From JBBDKV01 sp040879165 (GTDB lineage Bacteria > Patescibacteriota > Microgenomatia > UBA1400 > PJMF01), in the NCBI GenBank assembly GCA_040879165.1, contig JBBDKV010000014.1, positions 1-29,283 of the forward strand: a stretch of DNA of 29,283 nucleotides. The letters run 5' to 3'. The position numbers and the translations under genes are program-made. The notes under the pieces are model-generated. The model ran no database searches, had not been told where the DNA came from, and was given only the letters and a program-made list of their open reading frames with translations. Of this stretch, positions 19,184-27,984 are shown in pieces (positions within the stretch are counted from its first letter, which is position 1; each line of letters starts with the position of its first letter).

Positions 19184-21193
19184 CTACAATTCATGGAGAC
19201 TGTCGGCTACGACCTCTTCTTTTTTTTCCAACTGTTTTTTGGTTTGTAGGTAGATAAGCACTGTCTCGATCAGCACTGCATGACTCCAAACAAGGGGGGT
19301 TGCTGAAAGTGACTGCCCTGTGTACGGATTGAGCTGCTCGGCAAGCACTCCAGACTGATATCGATTAGCGTACACCCATTGCAGTGTTTGCTCAACGTAT
19401 TGCAGATCTGCAATGGTTGCTTCTGGATGCGCCATCCTGCGCTGCGCCTCCCACATTGTGGTAATAAACCAGGGATTTGAAATATCTGTCGATTTGAAAT
19501 ACTCATCGTGCTCGTATCTGATGTATCCACCAATTTTAGCTGGATTTCGTAAGCGCTGCTGCACAGCTTTGACGGTTTTCTGGAAAAGTGGGTGATCCTG
19601 CTCAAACATTTTGAAGTGCCACAAGCCATAGAGCGAGCTCGAGTCTACAATTTCTTCCTGACGAACCACTCCATTTTGAACGTGAGCAGTACGAATGAAC
19701 GATTGTAGTTTTTCACTATAGAGGTGTTTGATGGCGGCGTCCTTGATGGATTTGGCGGTGTCTTTGTACTCGCGCATGTGGTTGCGCTTGTCGAGCAATT
19801 CTGAAAAACGAGCCGCCGCCATTAACCCTCCATAGACTGAGGCGCACGTGTAGGTCGAAACACCCATCTTTTCTTCCCAAAGATCATACGAGGGGAGCGG
19901 AAGACCGGTAGCTGGGTCGCGGAAGGACACCAAGAAATTTGCAATTTTCTCGATAAATGGCTTGTACAATACTTCTATGTACTCAAGATCTTTTGATGCT
20001 TGATAATATTCCCAGAGTGCCACCAGAACGCTGGCACTTTCATCTTCTTGAATTGGCAGCTGCAAAATTTTATCTTTCAGCCAATCGTGCTGTGAAGTGG
20101 TAGAGTGCCAGGTAGATCCCAGGCTTCTGTCTGAGCGGAAACGATGATGCAAATAGCCGTCCTCGTGCAAGACATCCCTACAAAAGTTAAAAAATGGTTT
20201 GGTAACTTCTTCATATCCCGCTTTAGAGAGTACGCTGACAATAAAAGCTGCGTCACGCGGCCACATGTAACTGTAGTCATCTTTGCCAAACTCAATCATT
20301 TCACTATCAGCTGAGGCAATAATGCTTCCACGATTATCGGTGTGACAGCGTAGAATAAACAACGAGGTATCAAATAGTTTTTTAATTTCTGGCGAAAGAG
20401 AGTCAGTTGGAAACTGCTTTGTTTCCAGCCAAGCGCGCCAATACGCTTCTGTCGAATGAATCATGGACTGTGGTTTCTTTTCTAAAACCATCGAATTCAA
20501 TGTATATGCTTCAGTGAGATTTAAGCCCGCTGAAATCCAGTAGTAAAACCTTGCTTTTTGATTCGGAGCACAACTACCAGACAAGCGAATAACAGAGTCA
20601 ACCGATCCATGCTCAACTGCATTTTGAGTTAACTCACCATCTTCAGCATCCCTAAAAACCCCCTCTTTACCCTCAAATTTATATGCTCCAATTGAAAAGT
20701 CATCTATGGATGAGCCACCATCTGTCATGCCATTGACGATAAAGACGCGCTCTCCTTTGTAATGAACAATCGCGTTGTGCGTCGGATCGTAAAAGGCGGT
20801 ATTACGCTTTCTTGACTCACTGATCCAAAATACCTGATGAAAAAATAATCTAACCTTGATTTCCTGGTCTGAGTGATTATACACATCAACTTGACGCACA
20901 AAGACGTTGGTCTCGTTGTAGACAATGTCTTCCATCACCACAGTCAACTTTAGCCGATCACTTTTACACACTAGGTACCCCACCATAGTTTCAGATTTGT
21001 AGCCAATAGTAATGTTCCAGGTGCCATCATCTATCCAAGAAAAGGTATCATTAGCCCAAATGCCAATGCGGTGTTTTTCACCAGCCACGTGATTTTCTAA
21101 ACCAACATACGGATAATACATGTCACGAACAAAGCCATGTTCATCAAGACAAACCAGAAAAGTACCGTTTCCAAGGGTAAGTGCGCGTGCCAT
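19184..21193 (-). CDS. Glycoside hydrolase family 15 (glucoamylase / trehalase-like)
   Basis: 669 residues. The N-terminal beta-sandwich opens MARALTLGNGTFLVCLDEHG and FVRDMYYPYVGLENH. The (alpha/alpha)6 catalytic domain has YSYMWPRDAAFIVSVLSKAG, ESASVLVALWEYYQ, LPSYDLWEEKMGVSTYTCAS (general acid Glu in DLWEE) and ANRYQSGVLAEQLNPYTG (general base Glu in LAEQ). GH15 removes glucose from alpha-glucan ends with inversion; close relatives cleave trehalose or dextran. No signal peptide is visible, so it acts in the cytoplasm on stored glucan. TATAGT lies 8 nt before the ATG. It is downstream of the GH57 and GT4 genes. Confidence 0.95.
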   Translation of the reverse strand: MARALTLGNGTFLVCLDEHGFVRDMYYPYVGLENHVAGEKHRIGIWANDTFSWIDDGTWNITIGYKSETMVGYLVCKSDRLKLTVVMEDIVYNETNVFVRQVDVYNHSDQEIKVRLFFHQVFWISESRKRNTAFYDPTHNAIVHYKGERVFIVNGMTDGGSSIDDFSIGAYKFEGKEGVFRDAEDGELTQNAVEHGSVDSVIRLSGSCAPNQKARFYYWISAGLNLTEAYTLNSMVLEKKPQSMIHSTEAYWRAWLETKQFPTDSLSPEIKKLFDTSLFILRCHTDNRGSIIASADSEMIEFGKDDYSYMWPRDAAFIVSVLSKAGYEEVTKPFFNFCRDVLHEDGYLHHRFRSDRSLGSTWHSTTSQHDWLKDKILQLPIQEDESASVLVALWEYYQASKDLEYIEVLYKPFIEKIANFLVSFRDPATGLPLPSYDLWEEKMGVSTYTCASVYGGLMAAARFSELLDKRNHMREYKDTAKSIKDAAIKHLYSEKLQSFIRTAHVQNGVVRQEEIVDSSSLYGLWHFKMFEQDHPLFQKTVKAVQQRLRNPAKIGGYIRYEHDEYFKSTDISNPWFITTMWEAQRRMAHPEATIADLQYVEQTLQWVYANRYQSGVLAEQLNPYTGQSLSATPLVWSHAVLIETVLIYLQTKKQLEKKEEVVADSLHEL

Positions 21194-21314
21194 ATTCTCT
21201 AACTATACCTTACTGTTTATACCGAGCTCAACGGGCACCTACTACATCAAAAAGATGTACTGAGTGCACAAGTATTGATAGTGGTCCTCCACATACTAAC
21301 CATACTAATCACAT

Positions 21315-22520
21315 CTATAATAGCTGCTCCTGCAAATCTGCCAAAATTATGCAGTACCGCCGATACGCTTCGTACGGCGATGTATACGGACTAAAATATG
21401 AATGAACATCTCCGTCCGCTGACCATTTAGTACACATATAGTAAAAATGATCGCTGGTTTGCAGGTTTCGCCACTTATCAAGCACCGACCGATCTGTGGA
21501 GCTCAAAACAGTTTCTTCCATGCCATACAACTGACGAAGCGTATCCTGCTGCAACTCATTATCTTGCCATGCCGTTATGTCCCGATCGACATCAGCCCAA
21601 GAAATTGGGTCTGGTACATCGTATACTTTCTCATCAAAAAGTGATTCTTTCTTAGAGGAAAGTGTCGCTACTGCCTCACTTGGCGTTACAAACTTGTTCC
21701 ATGAACGTTCCAACAGTCGTGCTACAACCGCTCTCCAAAAATTAAAAATGCCGGTATCTTCCCACTGATGCTCACCAAACGTTTCAAAATCCATAAACAG
21801 ATTGACAATTTCATTTTCTGGATAGACTTCTACCCAATCAGCATACATTTCAGCGTTGAGGGGATAACTACTCCAATTGCGATCACTAAACCGAAAGGCA
21901 ATGTCATCTGACAACTCAGCATGTTTAAGCAGCAAGGGTGTTCGGCCTTCAGTCTTACTATAGTAGAGTTGGGTTTTTGAACGGCCATGCAAATACCGAT
22001 CCACAGCTTCTGTCAAAATTGCGTCGTAGCCTAATTCTTCAATTTGTGCAGCAATATCATTTGAATAAATGAGCTCAGTATTACGAAAAACTCTTGGAGT
22101 CACATCAAACAAATCTTGTAACATGTGTCGATGCTTTTGTACTTGCACCCTAAATTCAGCCGGAGAATGCAAGGCGGCCAAAGAATGATAGTAGGTTTCG
22201 GCAATTAACTCAACCTTGCCAGTTTTGACTAATTTTTGAATCAATTCAAGCACTGCTGGATCATAGTGCTCCGCTTGCTCAAGAAACACACCAGAAATTG
22301 AGAAAGCACACTGAAACCCGCGGTGATTCTGCACCAGCTCTAAGAGTAAGTTGAGCATTGGCTTATATGACTTTTGACTCACTTTACGAAAAATTTCTGC
22401 ATTTTCATCACGCTTTTCACTGGAAAAGTAACTCTGGTCAGCGTGTCCAACATCAAAAACATTCACTTCTCGTAAGCGGTGTGGTTGGTGCATGTGGAGA
22501 TAGAAACAAATTTGCGGCAT
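21315..22520 (-). CDS. Glycoside hydrolase family 57 (alpha-amylase / 4-alpha-glucanotransferase type)
   Basis: 401 residues from ATG 22520, where GGAAGAAAG precedes; an upstream frame into the GT4 gene is a read-through artefact. The conserved regions appear in order: LHMHQPHR (region 1), VELIAETYYHS (region 2), RNTELIYSN with nucleophile Glu (region 3), and MDFETFGEHQW with the catalytic Asp (region 4). YDVPDPISWADVDRD and QLYGMEETV follow, as in GH57 alpha-amylases. It should cleave or transfer alpha-1,4-glucan chains in the cytoplasm. It lies 38 bp behind the GT4 gene, so both are probably on one transcript. Confidence 0.95.
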   Translation of the reverse strand: MPQICFYLHMHQPHRLREVNVFDVGHADQSYFSSEKRDENAEIFRKVSQKSYKPMLNLLLELVQNHRGFQCAFSISGVFLEQAEHYDPAVLELIQKLVKTGKVELIAETYYHSLAALHSPAEFRVQVQKHRHMLQDLFDVTPRVFRNTELIYSNDIAAQIEELGYDAILTEAVDRYLHGRSKTQLYYSKTEGRTPLLLKHAELSDDIAFRFSDRNWSSYPLNAEMYADWVEVYPENEIVNLFMDFETFGEHQWEDTGIFNFWRAVVARLLERSWNKFVTPSEAVATLSSKKESLFDEKVYDVPDPISWADVDRDITAWQDNELQQDTLRQLYGMEETVLSSTDRSVLDKWRNLQTSDHFYYMCTKWSADGDVHSYFSPYTSPYEAYRRYCIILADLQEQLL

Positions 22521-22558
22521 TGATATTTCTTTTACGCACTTTCTTCCAAAAAAGTGAG

Positions 22559-23809
22559 TTACTTTCTGCCAAGAAACGCTCGTTGATACACTGCTCGGAC
22601 CTTTTGAGCAGCATTTTCCCAAGTAACACTACTCAAATCTTTTAACTGATTATCAATCATCTCTGTTCGATACTGGTGATCAGTAACAAGATTCTTAATT
22701 TCACTTGTCATGGCTTGCACATCCCAGAAATCTGCCACTCGACTACTTGGCAAAACTTCAGCAACTCCAGCATTTTTAGAAATAATGACTGGCGTGTGTC
22801 GCTGCGCTGCTTCAAGTGCTACCAACCCAAATGGCTCAGATAAGGAAGGCATAACAAAGACATCGGCTCGATTAAGCAGCATTTCACGCTGCTTGTCACG
22901 AATAAAGCCGCTAAATAAAACGTTGGCAGATAACCCACGATGTGCAGTTTCAAAAAGTAACTGATGATACATATCTCCATCACCAGCTACGATAAAAAGT
23001 GCGTCTGGCAGTTTTGCCATAACCGACTGCGCCAGAGCTATAAAGTGATCAGCTCCTTTTTGCATTGTTAATCTGCCCATAAAAACGATCACTGGACGTT
23101 TGGGCGAGAAGTGATGACGTCCAGTGTCGGGAGAGGGTGACACCGGCGAAATGCCATTGTGAACAACATCAATCTTATCTGGATCAATGCCATAGGTGTG
23201 TACTAATAATTGTTTAGTATAAAAACTGACTGCAATCACTCGAGTAGCGCGGGACATACCCTCGTACTCGGTTTCCATAATATACTTACTGCCTGCTCCG
23301 CCTGGAATACGGTCAAATTCTGTCGAATGAACGTGCGTAATAAATGGTTTCTTGGTGGCCTCAGCGACTCGCATAGCTGCGGGAAAAGACATCCAATCGT
23401 GCGCGTGTACTACATCATAGGAACCAGTGACACTGCGTGCTTTCTGTGCAACCAACTCTGCATACTCTTCGACTCTAGTCTCCAGTTCCGACTCAGGTAG
23501 GGCGTGTAATTCATGTCGTTCAAAAATAGTAGTTTTTTTCTTGGCCGGTCGCAAGACGTCTCCAGAATAGGCAAAAAAGGGTGGGTGTGTACTGGGGTTT
23601 TGTTCGTCAAACCAGGCAGGATTAGAACAATCCAAGACCTTCATATGCTTGACTGGGCCAACATTTGTGTGGGGAAGAGTGAAGTAGATTTGAGTACTTT
23701 GTCCGTAGAGTGCTTCAGTCAAACCTTCACAAGCAACACCAAGACCACCACTGTTATGTGGTGGATACTCCCAACCTATCATCAGCACCGAGTGCAACGG
23801 AGTGCTCAC
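22559..23809 (-). CDS. GT4-type glycogen/starch synthase-like glycosyltransferase
   Basis: 416 residues from GTG 23809. LMIGWEYPPHNSGGLGVACEGLTEAL is the N-terminal donor/glycine loop of alpha-glucan synthases. YDVVHAHDWMSFPAAMRVAE supplies the HAHDW motif, and PFITHVHSTEFDR, IDVVHNGISPVSPS and VIVFMGRLTMQKGADHFI follow. The C-terminal nucleotide site is SEPFGLVALEAAQRHTPVIISKNAG, which has the EX7E motif. It should extend alpha-1,4-glucan from ADP- or UDP-glucose. It is the first gene of the minus-strand glucan cluster. A short TTCGCT-TAG-AGCGAA repeat precedes it. Confidence 0.85.
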   Translation of the reverse strand: MSTPLHSVLMIGWEYPPHNSGGLGVACEGLTEALYGQSTQIYFTLPHTNVGPVKHMKVLDCSNPAWFDEQNPSTHPPFFAYSGDVLRPAKKKTTIFERHELHALPESELETRVEEYAELVAQKARSVTGSYDVVHAHDWMSFPAAMRVAEATKKPFITHVHSTEFDRIPGGAGSKYIMETEYEGMSRATRVIAVSFYTKQLLVHTYGIDPDKIDVVHNGISPVSPSPDTGRHHFSPKRPVIVFMGRLTMQKGADHFIALAQSVMAKLPDALFIVAGDGDMYHQLLFETAHRGLSANVLFSGFIRDKQREMLLNRADVFVMPSLSEPFGLVALEAAQRHTPVIISKNAGVAEVLPSSRVADFWDVQAMTSEIKNLVTDHQYRTEMIDNQLKDLSSVTWENAAQKVRAVYQRAFLGRK

Positions 23810-23820
23810 GTCAATACCTT

Positions 23821-23835
23821 TTCGCTTAGAGCGAA
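23821..23835. promoter_or_regulatory. Short perfect inverted repeat before glucan synthase gene
   Basis: TTCGCT-TAG-AGCGAA, beginning 12 bp upstream of the GTG start at 23809. It could be an operator or a small start-proximal hairpin; only the sequence symmetry supports it. Confidence 0.4.
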
Positions 23836-23998
23836 GTTAAACAATTATTAGTACACGCTTTCAGTGTAGACCTAAATAGCCTAGCAGTTCAAGCAGTATT
23901 TTGTGTTGAATGCATCTAAAAACAGATATGTAGTTGTAGTAAGATCTTACCCATACAATATCTGCCAAATATTTCATTTTTACCCGCCTCAACAGAAA

Positions 23999-24007
23999 TG
24001 CTACACT
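23999..24007 (+). promoter_or_regulatory. Extended -10 of transketolase operon
   Basis: TGCTACACT ends 6 nt before ATG 24014. It fixes the start of the N-terminal transketolase gene and predicts a leaderless tricistronic mRNA. Confidence 0.6.
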
Positions 24008-24013
24008 GAGAGC

Positions 24014-24853
24014 ATGTCAATTTCGCTTGCCCAACGAGCCGTGAGAATTAGACGCGGTATCATAATCATGCTGGCCGCTGCGCAGAGTGGTCACAGTGCT
24101 GGTTCTTTAGGAATGACCGACGTGTTTACCGCACTCTACTTCAATATTTTGAAACACGACCCCCGCAAGCCTCAGTGGTCTGAGCGAGATCGAGTGCTGC
24201 TCTCTAACGGTCACATCTGCCCAGTTCTCTATGCCACACTTGCGGAAGCAGGCTACTTTCCTCGACAAGAACTGTTTTCATTACGCAAACTAGATTCGCG
24301 ATTGCAAGGTCACCCACACGTTGGCTCACTCCCAGGTGTTGAAAATACCAGCGGCCCACTTGCTCAAGGACTCTCTCAAGCCTGTGGACTAAGCCTTGCT
24401 TTGAGAATGGATGCCAACCCAGCCAGAGTCTACGCGCTGCTAAGCGATGGCGAACAACAAGAGGGACAAACCTGGGAAGCATATCTCTTTGCTGCCAAAG
24501 AACAACTCCACAACCTCACCGTGCTTATTGATCGCAATCATATTCAAATTGATGGTCGAACTGAAGACATCATGCCACTTGATCCATTGGCTACCAAAAT
24601 CGAAAGCTTTAATTGGCAAGTGCTCAATATTGACGGGCATGACATGGGTGCTATCCAGTTAGCTTGTGAAGAAGCAGTGGCTGAAACACAAAAACCGACC
24701 GCCATTATTTGCAACACCACACCAGGCAAAGGCGTCTCATTCATGGAAGGTAAATACCAATGGCACGGTAAGCCACCATCACCAGAAGAAGCAGAGCAAG
24801 CGTTGGCAGAATTGAGGGAATCAGAAAACAATCCAGAAAGTACGCATGAGTGA
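24014..24853 (+). CDS. Transketolase, N-terminal (TPP-binding) subunit
   Basis: 279 residues from ATG 24014; the frame extends to 23903 but the promoter lies inside that extension. LAAAQSGHSAGSLGMTDVFTALYF, RVLLSNGHICPVLYATLAEAGYF, LQGHPHVGSLPGVENTSGPLAQGLSQACG and LLSDGEQQEGQTWEA are the standard split-transketolase PP-domain blocks; the last is the GDGxxQEG-type Mg-TPP motif. The enzyme moves two-carbon units between ketose and aldose phosphates, the non-oxidative pentose phosphate route. It pairs with the next gene, whose start overlaps this stop by 8 bp. The split two-gene form is common in archaea and CPR bacteria. Confidence 0.95.
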   Translation: MSISLAQRAVRIRRGIIIMLAAAQSGHSAGSLGMTDVFTALYFNILKHDPRKPQWSERDRVLLSNGHICPVLYATLAEAGYFPRQELFSLRKLDSRLQGHPHVGSLPGVENTSGPLAQGLSQACGLSLALRMDANPARVYALLSDGEQQEGQTWEAYLFAAKEQLHNLTVLIDRNHIQIDGRTEDIMPLDPLATKIESFNWQVLNIDGHDMGAIQLACEEAVAETQKPTAIICNTTPGKGVSFMEGKYQWHGKPPSPEEAEQALAELRESENNPESTHE

Positions 24854-25865
24854 CGAGAAACAACTAACCAGCACTCGAGACGGAGTTGGGCAAGGATTGC
24901 TCGAAGCAGCGGCAGATCATCCAAAAGTGATTGGTCTCTGTGCTGACCTGACTGAGTCCACCCGCCTGCAGTGGTTTGCGCAACAATACCCTGAGCGATT
25001 TTTTCAGCTGGGAGTGGCTGAGCAAAACCTAGCAGGCGTAGCAGCCGGTCTGGCTCTTGGCGGCTACATGCCTGTGGCGGCTAGCTACGCCTGTTTTCAC
25101 CCTGCAAATTCTTGGGGAGTGATTAGGACCAGTATTTGCTACTCCAATCTCAATGTTACGCTTATCGGTGGACACGCAGGACTCGTCACTGGCGAAGACG
25201 GCGCAACACATCAGTCACTCGAAGATATTGCAACCATGCGCGTACTGCCCAATATGACCGTGCTTGTTCCCGGTGATGCCCAGCAAGCTCGCCAGGCAAT
25301 TCGGGCAGCCATCGAGCATACAGGTCCAGTCTACATTCGCACCAGTAAGGCGACGGCAACCGAACTTCCTCGCTCAGAGGATGCGTTTACAATCAGCAAA
25401 GCACACACTATTCGTGACGGCACAGATCTCACCATGATTGGCTGTGGGACAATTCTAACTCGATCTCTCCAGGCAGCAGTCATCCTCGAACACTATCACG
25501 GCATCTCCACACGGGNNNNNNNNNNCCTCGCCAGGTCCGGCATAGAGGCCCGCGTGCTCAACATGCACACCGTCAAACCTCTTGATACTGAAACTATCCA
25601 GCACGCAGCTCGTGACACGCAGGCACTGCTAACTCTGGAAGATCACCAGGTGCATGGTGGACTTGGTAGTGCTGTTGCCGAATACGTAGTTCAAAACCAT
25701 CCGCAAACCAGTATGAAAATACTGGGTGTTTCAGACACGTTTGGTCAATCTGGAAATGGCGAGGAATTGCTTGATTACTACGGGCTTGGAGTCAATGACA
25801 TTGTTGATGCGGCAGTGCAACTTATGCGCCACAAGCAGGTATTGCGTGCTACGATGAATATATGA
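24846..25865 (+). CDS. Transketolase, C-terminal (Pyr + C) subunit, interrupted by a scaffold gap
   Basis: About 339 residues including four undetermined codons. The pyrimidine domain has LCADLTESTRLQWF, FQLGVAEQNLAGVAAGLALG (the conserved Glu that activates TPP), GEDGATHQSLEDIATMRVLP and TVLVPGDAQQARQAI. The C domain has ARVLNMHTVKPLDTETIQHA and LEDHQVHGGLGSAV. Ten Ns at 25516-25525 sit in the linker before the C domain. The frame is kept, but that linker looks about 14 residues longer than usual, so the true sequence there is uncertain. The ATGA at 25862-25865 couples it to the LDH-family gene. Confidence 0.9.
   Translation: MSDEKQLTSTRDGVGQGLLEAAADHPKVIGLCADLTESTRLQWFAQQYPERFFQLGVAEQNLAGVAAGLALGGYMPVAASYACFHPANSWGVIRTSICYSNLNVTLIGGHAGLVTGEDGATHQSLEDIATMRVLPNMTVLVPGDAQQARQAIRAAIEHTGPVYIRTSKATATELPRSEDAFTISKAHTIRDGTDLTMIGCGTILTRSLQAAVILEHYHGISTRXXXXLARSGIEARVLNMHTVKPLDTETIQHAARDTQALLTLEDHQVHGGLGSAVAEYVVQNHPQTSMKILGVSDTFGQSGNGEELLDYYGLGVNDIVDAAVQLMRHKQVLRATMNI
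25516..25525. other. Assembly gap (10 N)
   Basis: A run of exactly ten Ns inside transketolase C. The number is a typical scaffold placeholder, so the real distance is unknown. The left flank ends in HGISTR and the right flank begins near SGIEAR, which look like two versions of the same position. Two contig ends from different strains may overlap here. Confidence 0.95.
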
Positions 25866-26782
25866 AACACGACACAAATAAGGTAGCAATTATTGGCTGC
25901 GGTCGGGTAGGGATGAGCTCCGCCTTTTCCATTCTGCACGATGGTGTGGTCAACGAACTGGTGCTTGTTGCTCGCTGCAAAGACGAGATAATTGGAGAAG
26001 AGCTCGATCTTGAACACGGCATGAGTTTTTTGTCACACGCGCAGGTGACTGCCACAGAAAACTATACAGATATCGCTGATAGTGATGTGGTAATCATCAC
26101 AGCTGGCACCGCTCAAAAACCTGGTGATACTCGCCTGGATTTAGCAGAAAAAAATGTCGCTATTATTGCTGAAATTATTCCCAGTATTTTGACCTTTGCA
26201 CCAGAAGCAGTAATTGTCATTGTCAGCAATCCAGTGGACGTACTAACCTACAAGGCGTACCAGATGGCGGGCCTGCCAAAGGGGCGCATTTTTGGCTCGG
26301 GCACCACGCTTGATACCGCCCGCTACCGCTATCACTTGGCTGAGTTTCTCAAGGTCAATCCGCGCAGCATCCACGCCTACATCCTGGGCGAACACGGTGA
26401 CAGCTCATTTGCCGCTATTTCAAATGCCACACTGGGTGGGCAACCACTGCTGAGCCTGCCTAATTTTTCGGAAGCCAAGGCCCAAAAAGCCTACGAACAG
26501 GCCCGAGACGCAGCTTACAAAATCATCGCCTCAAAAGGTGCCACCTACTACGGCATCGCCGTGGTGACAGCCCACATTGTCAAGCAAATTCTCACCAACA
26601 GTCGCAGTATTCTGCCCGTGTCAATTCCCCTACACGGCTACTACGGCCATTCTGGGGTGGCGCTGAGCGTGCCCTGCGTCATCGGGCGCAATGGGGTGGA
26701 GAGTAGTCTGGAGATCAGGCTTGATTGGCAAGAAAAACAAAAATTGGCGAAGAGTGTCAAGGCGATTAAGGAGTATCTCTAA
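25862..26782 (+). CDS. ldh: L-lactate dehydrogenase family protein
   Basis: 306 residues. KVAIIGCGRVGMSSAFSIL is the Rossmann GxGxxG. ITAGTAQKPGDTRLDLAEKN has Gln at the substrate-specificity site (Gln favours lactate, Arg would mean malate) and the catalytic loop Arg. VSNPVDVLTY, GSGTTLDTARYRYHLAE and LGEHGDSS (catalytic His) are all intact. It should reduce pyruvate to lactate, recycling the coenzyme during fermentation. Unusually, the second beta-strand ends LVLVARCKDE, where most relatives have LVLIDxNKE. The Asp that binds the NAD ribose is replaced by Ala-Arg, which would favour NADPH. Start and transketolase stop overlap as ATGA. Confidence 0.9.
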   Translation: MKHDTNKVAIIGCGRVGMSSAFSILHDGVVNELVLVARCKDEIIGEELDLEHGMSFLSHAQVTATENYTDIADSDVVIITAGTAQKPGDTRLDLAEKNVAIIAEIIPSILTFAPEAVIVIVSNPVDVLTYKAYQMAGLPKGRIFGSGTTLDTARYRYHLAEFLKVNPRSIHAYILGEHGDSSFAAISNATLGGQPLLSLPNFSEAKAQKAYEQARDAAYKIIASKGATYYGIAVVTAHIVKQILTNSRSILPVSIPLHGYYGHSGVALSVPCVIGRNGVESSLEIRLDWQEKQKLAKSVKAIKEYL

Positions 26783-26806
26783 GCTTCGTTTCCTAGAAAC
26801 AGAAAA

Positions 26807-27661
26807 TCAGGCGAGCAGTGGCTGACAATGCGGACACAAAAAGCTACTGCGTCCACCTTGCTTAATCCGCTCAATGAGCGTGCCACAGACTAGACACGGC
26901 TTGCCTTCCTGCTTATAGACCTTGACCATTTCCTGATACTTGCCCGAGAAACCATCCACCTGAAAATAGGTGTCGATCGTGGCACCACCTGCAACCACAC
27001 CAGCCTCGATGACCTGCACCAATGCCTGATAAAGCGTTTTAATTTCCTCAAGTGTGAGCGAGTCAGCGGGGCGTGCCGGATGCAGGCCAGCGAGGAAGAG
27101 CGCGTCGTTGGCGTAAATATTCCCAACTCCTGCCACCACTGCGTTGTCCATCACCACTTGCTTGATGGCGACCCTGCGACGCGCGAACTTCTCAGCCAAG
27201 TAGGCAGGAGTAATCGCCGGATCAATAATATCTGGCGCGTAGGCAGCGAGCTCCGCCTGAACACCTGCAGCGTCAAGCAGCTTCATCCAGCCAAAAATAC
27301 GCATGTCATTGAAAAAGAGCGTCGCGCTATCTGAGAGCTCCAGCACCACCCGGGTGTGCTTGCTGGGGAGTTGATTGGTCCAGTCAGCGGTGGGATGACC
27401 TCCGCCGAGTCGCGTCTGGCCATCTTGGTAAATCAGCTGCCCAGTCATCTTGAGATGCACCAGAATCTCAGCTCCAGTACTTAAGTGAATGCGAGCAATT
27501 TTGGCCCGGCGAGAAATCCCCGTAATTTCCGCACCAGCCAGCTGCTCATGCGCTCCCACAAAACTCTTGGGATGGCGAACGGCAACCGAGGCAATGGTCT
27601 TACCCGGCAGCACCGTCTGCAATCTTCTCACGATAGTCTCAACCTCTGGTAATTCTGGCAT
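26807..27661 (-). CDS. mutM: Formamidopyrimidine-DNA glycosylase (Fpg/MutM)
   Basis: 284 residues beginning MPELPEVETIVRRL; after Met removal the N-terminal Pro and Glu form the catalytic pair. KMTGQLIY carries the conserved lysine that contacts DNA. VVAGVGNIYANDALFLAGLHPARPA is the helix-two-turn-helix. The C-terminus CLVCGTLIERIKQGGRSSFLCPHCQ is the four-Cys zinc finger (C-x2-C-x16-C-x2-C), with the GRSSFLCPHCQ loop that inserts into the helix. It excises 8-oxoguanine and FaPy lesions and cuts the strand by beta,delta-elimination. It is convergent with the LDH gene, 24 bp apart. Confidence 0.97.
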   Translation of the reverse strand: MPELPEVETIVRRLQTVLPGKTIASVAVRHPKSFVGAHEQLAGAEITGISRRAKIARIHLSTGAEILVHLKMTGQLIYQDGQTRLGGGHPTADWTNQLPSKHTRVVLELSDSATLFFNDMRIFGWMKLLDAAGVQAELAAYAPDIIDPAITPAYLAEKFARRRVAIKQVVMDNAVVAGVGNIYANDALFLAGLHPARPADSLTLEEIKTLYQALVQVIEAGVVAGGATIDTYFQVDGFSGKYQEMVKVYKQEGKPCLVCGTLIERIKQGGRSSFLCPHCQPLLA

Positions 27662-27763
27662 ACTGGGCGCTTTCTGTGGATATCATAGCAGATGCAGGCG
27701 CGCGCTCATGCAGACGCAAAACGGTAAAAGGGAGCACACCCCAACAACACTCCAACAAAGACT

Positions 27764-27791
27764 TACGGATTCTGCGAGTTCTTGGTATAAT
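27764..27791 (+). promoter_or_regulatory. Promoter of tRNA-Lys
   Basis: TTACGG, 17 bp, TATAAT preceded by TG as an extended -10 (TGGTATAAT). About 60 nt of leader separate the likely start from the mature tRNA. Confidence 0.6.
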
Positions 27792-27857
27792 TCATGTTCT
27801 GTCATCATGCGCGCTTCCTGAAAACCGCAGCAGCGCTTCAAAAAAACAATGACACTT

Positions 27858-27931
27858 GGGTCAGTAGCTCAGTCGGTTAGAGCACCTGCCTTTTAAGCAG
27901 GGTGTCCTGGGTTCGAGTCCCAGCTGACCCA
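27858..27931 (+). tRNA. tRNA-Lys (anticodon UUU)
   Basis: The acceptor arms GGGTCAG and CTGACCC pair fully; the D-arm is AGCTCAGTCGGTTAGAGC. The anticodon stem CCTGC/GCAGG holds loop CTTTTAA, giving anticodon TTT. The T-arm is CTGGG-TTCGAGT-CCCAG. The discriminator base A (27931) is followed by CA, not CCA, so the CCA end is added by an enzyme. A 12-bp hairpin terminator follows within ten bases. Confidence 0.97.
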
Positions 27932-27938
27932 CAGTCAT

Positions 27939-27965
27939 AAAAAAACACCATCTTGGTGTTTTTTT
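27939..27965 (+). terminator. Intrinsic terminator of tRNA-Lys
   Basis: AAAAAAACACCA, loop TCT, TGGTGTTTTTTT. It has the same A/T-flanked architecture as the hairpins beside island repeat copies 1-3. Confidence 0.9.
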
Positions 27966-27984
27966 GTGGCTGTTGTGTTATGCG

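Noticed and set aside
22521..22622. N-terminal extension of the GH57 protein
   Set aside because: It is rich in Ser/Lys/Cys without GH57 similarity and overlaps the end of the GT4 gene; the Shine-Dalgarno favours ATG 22520.
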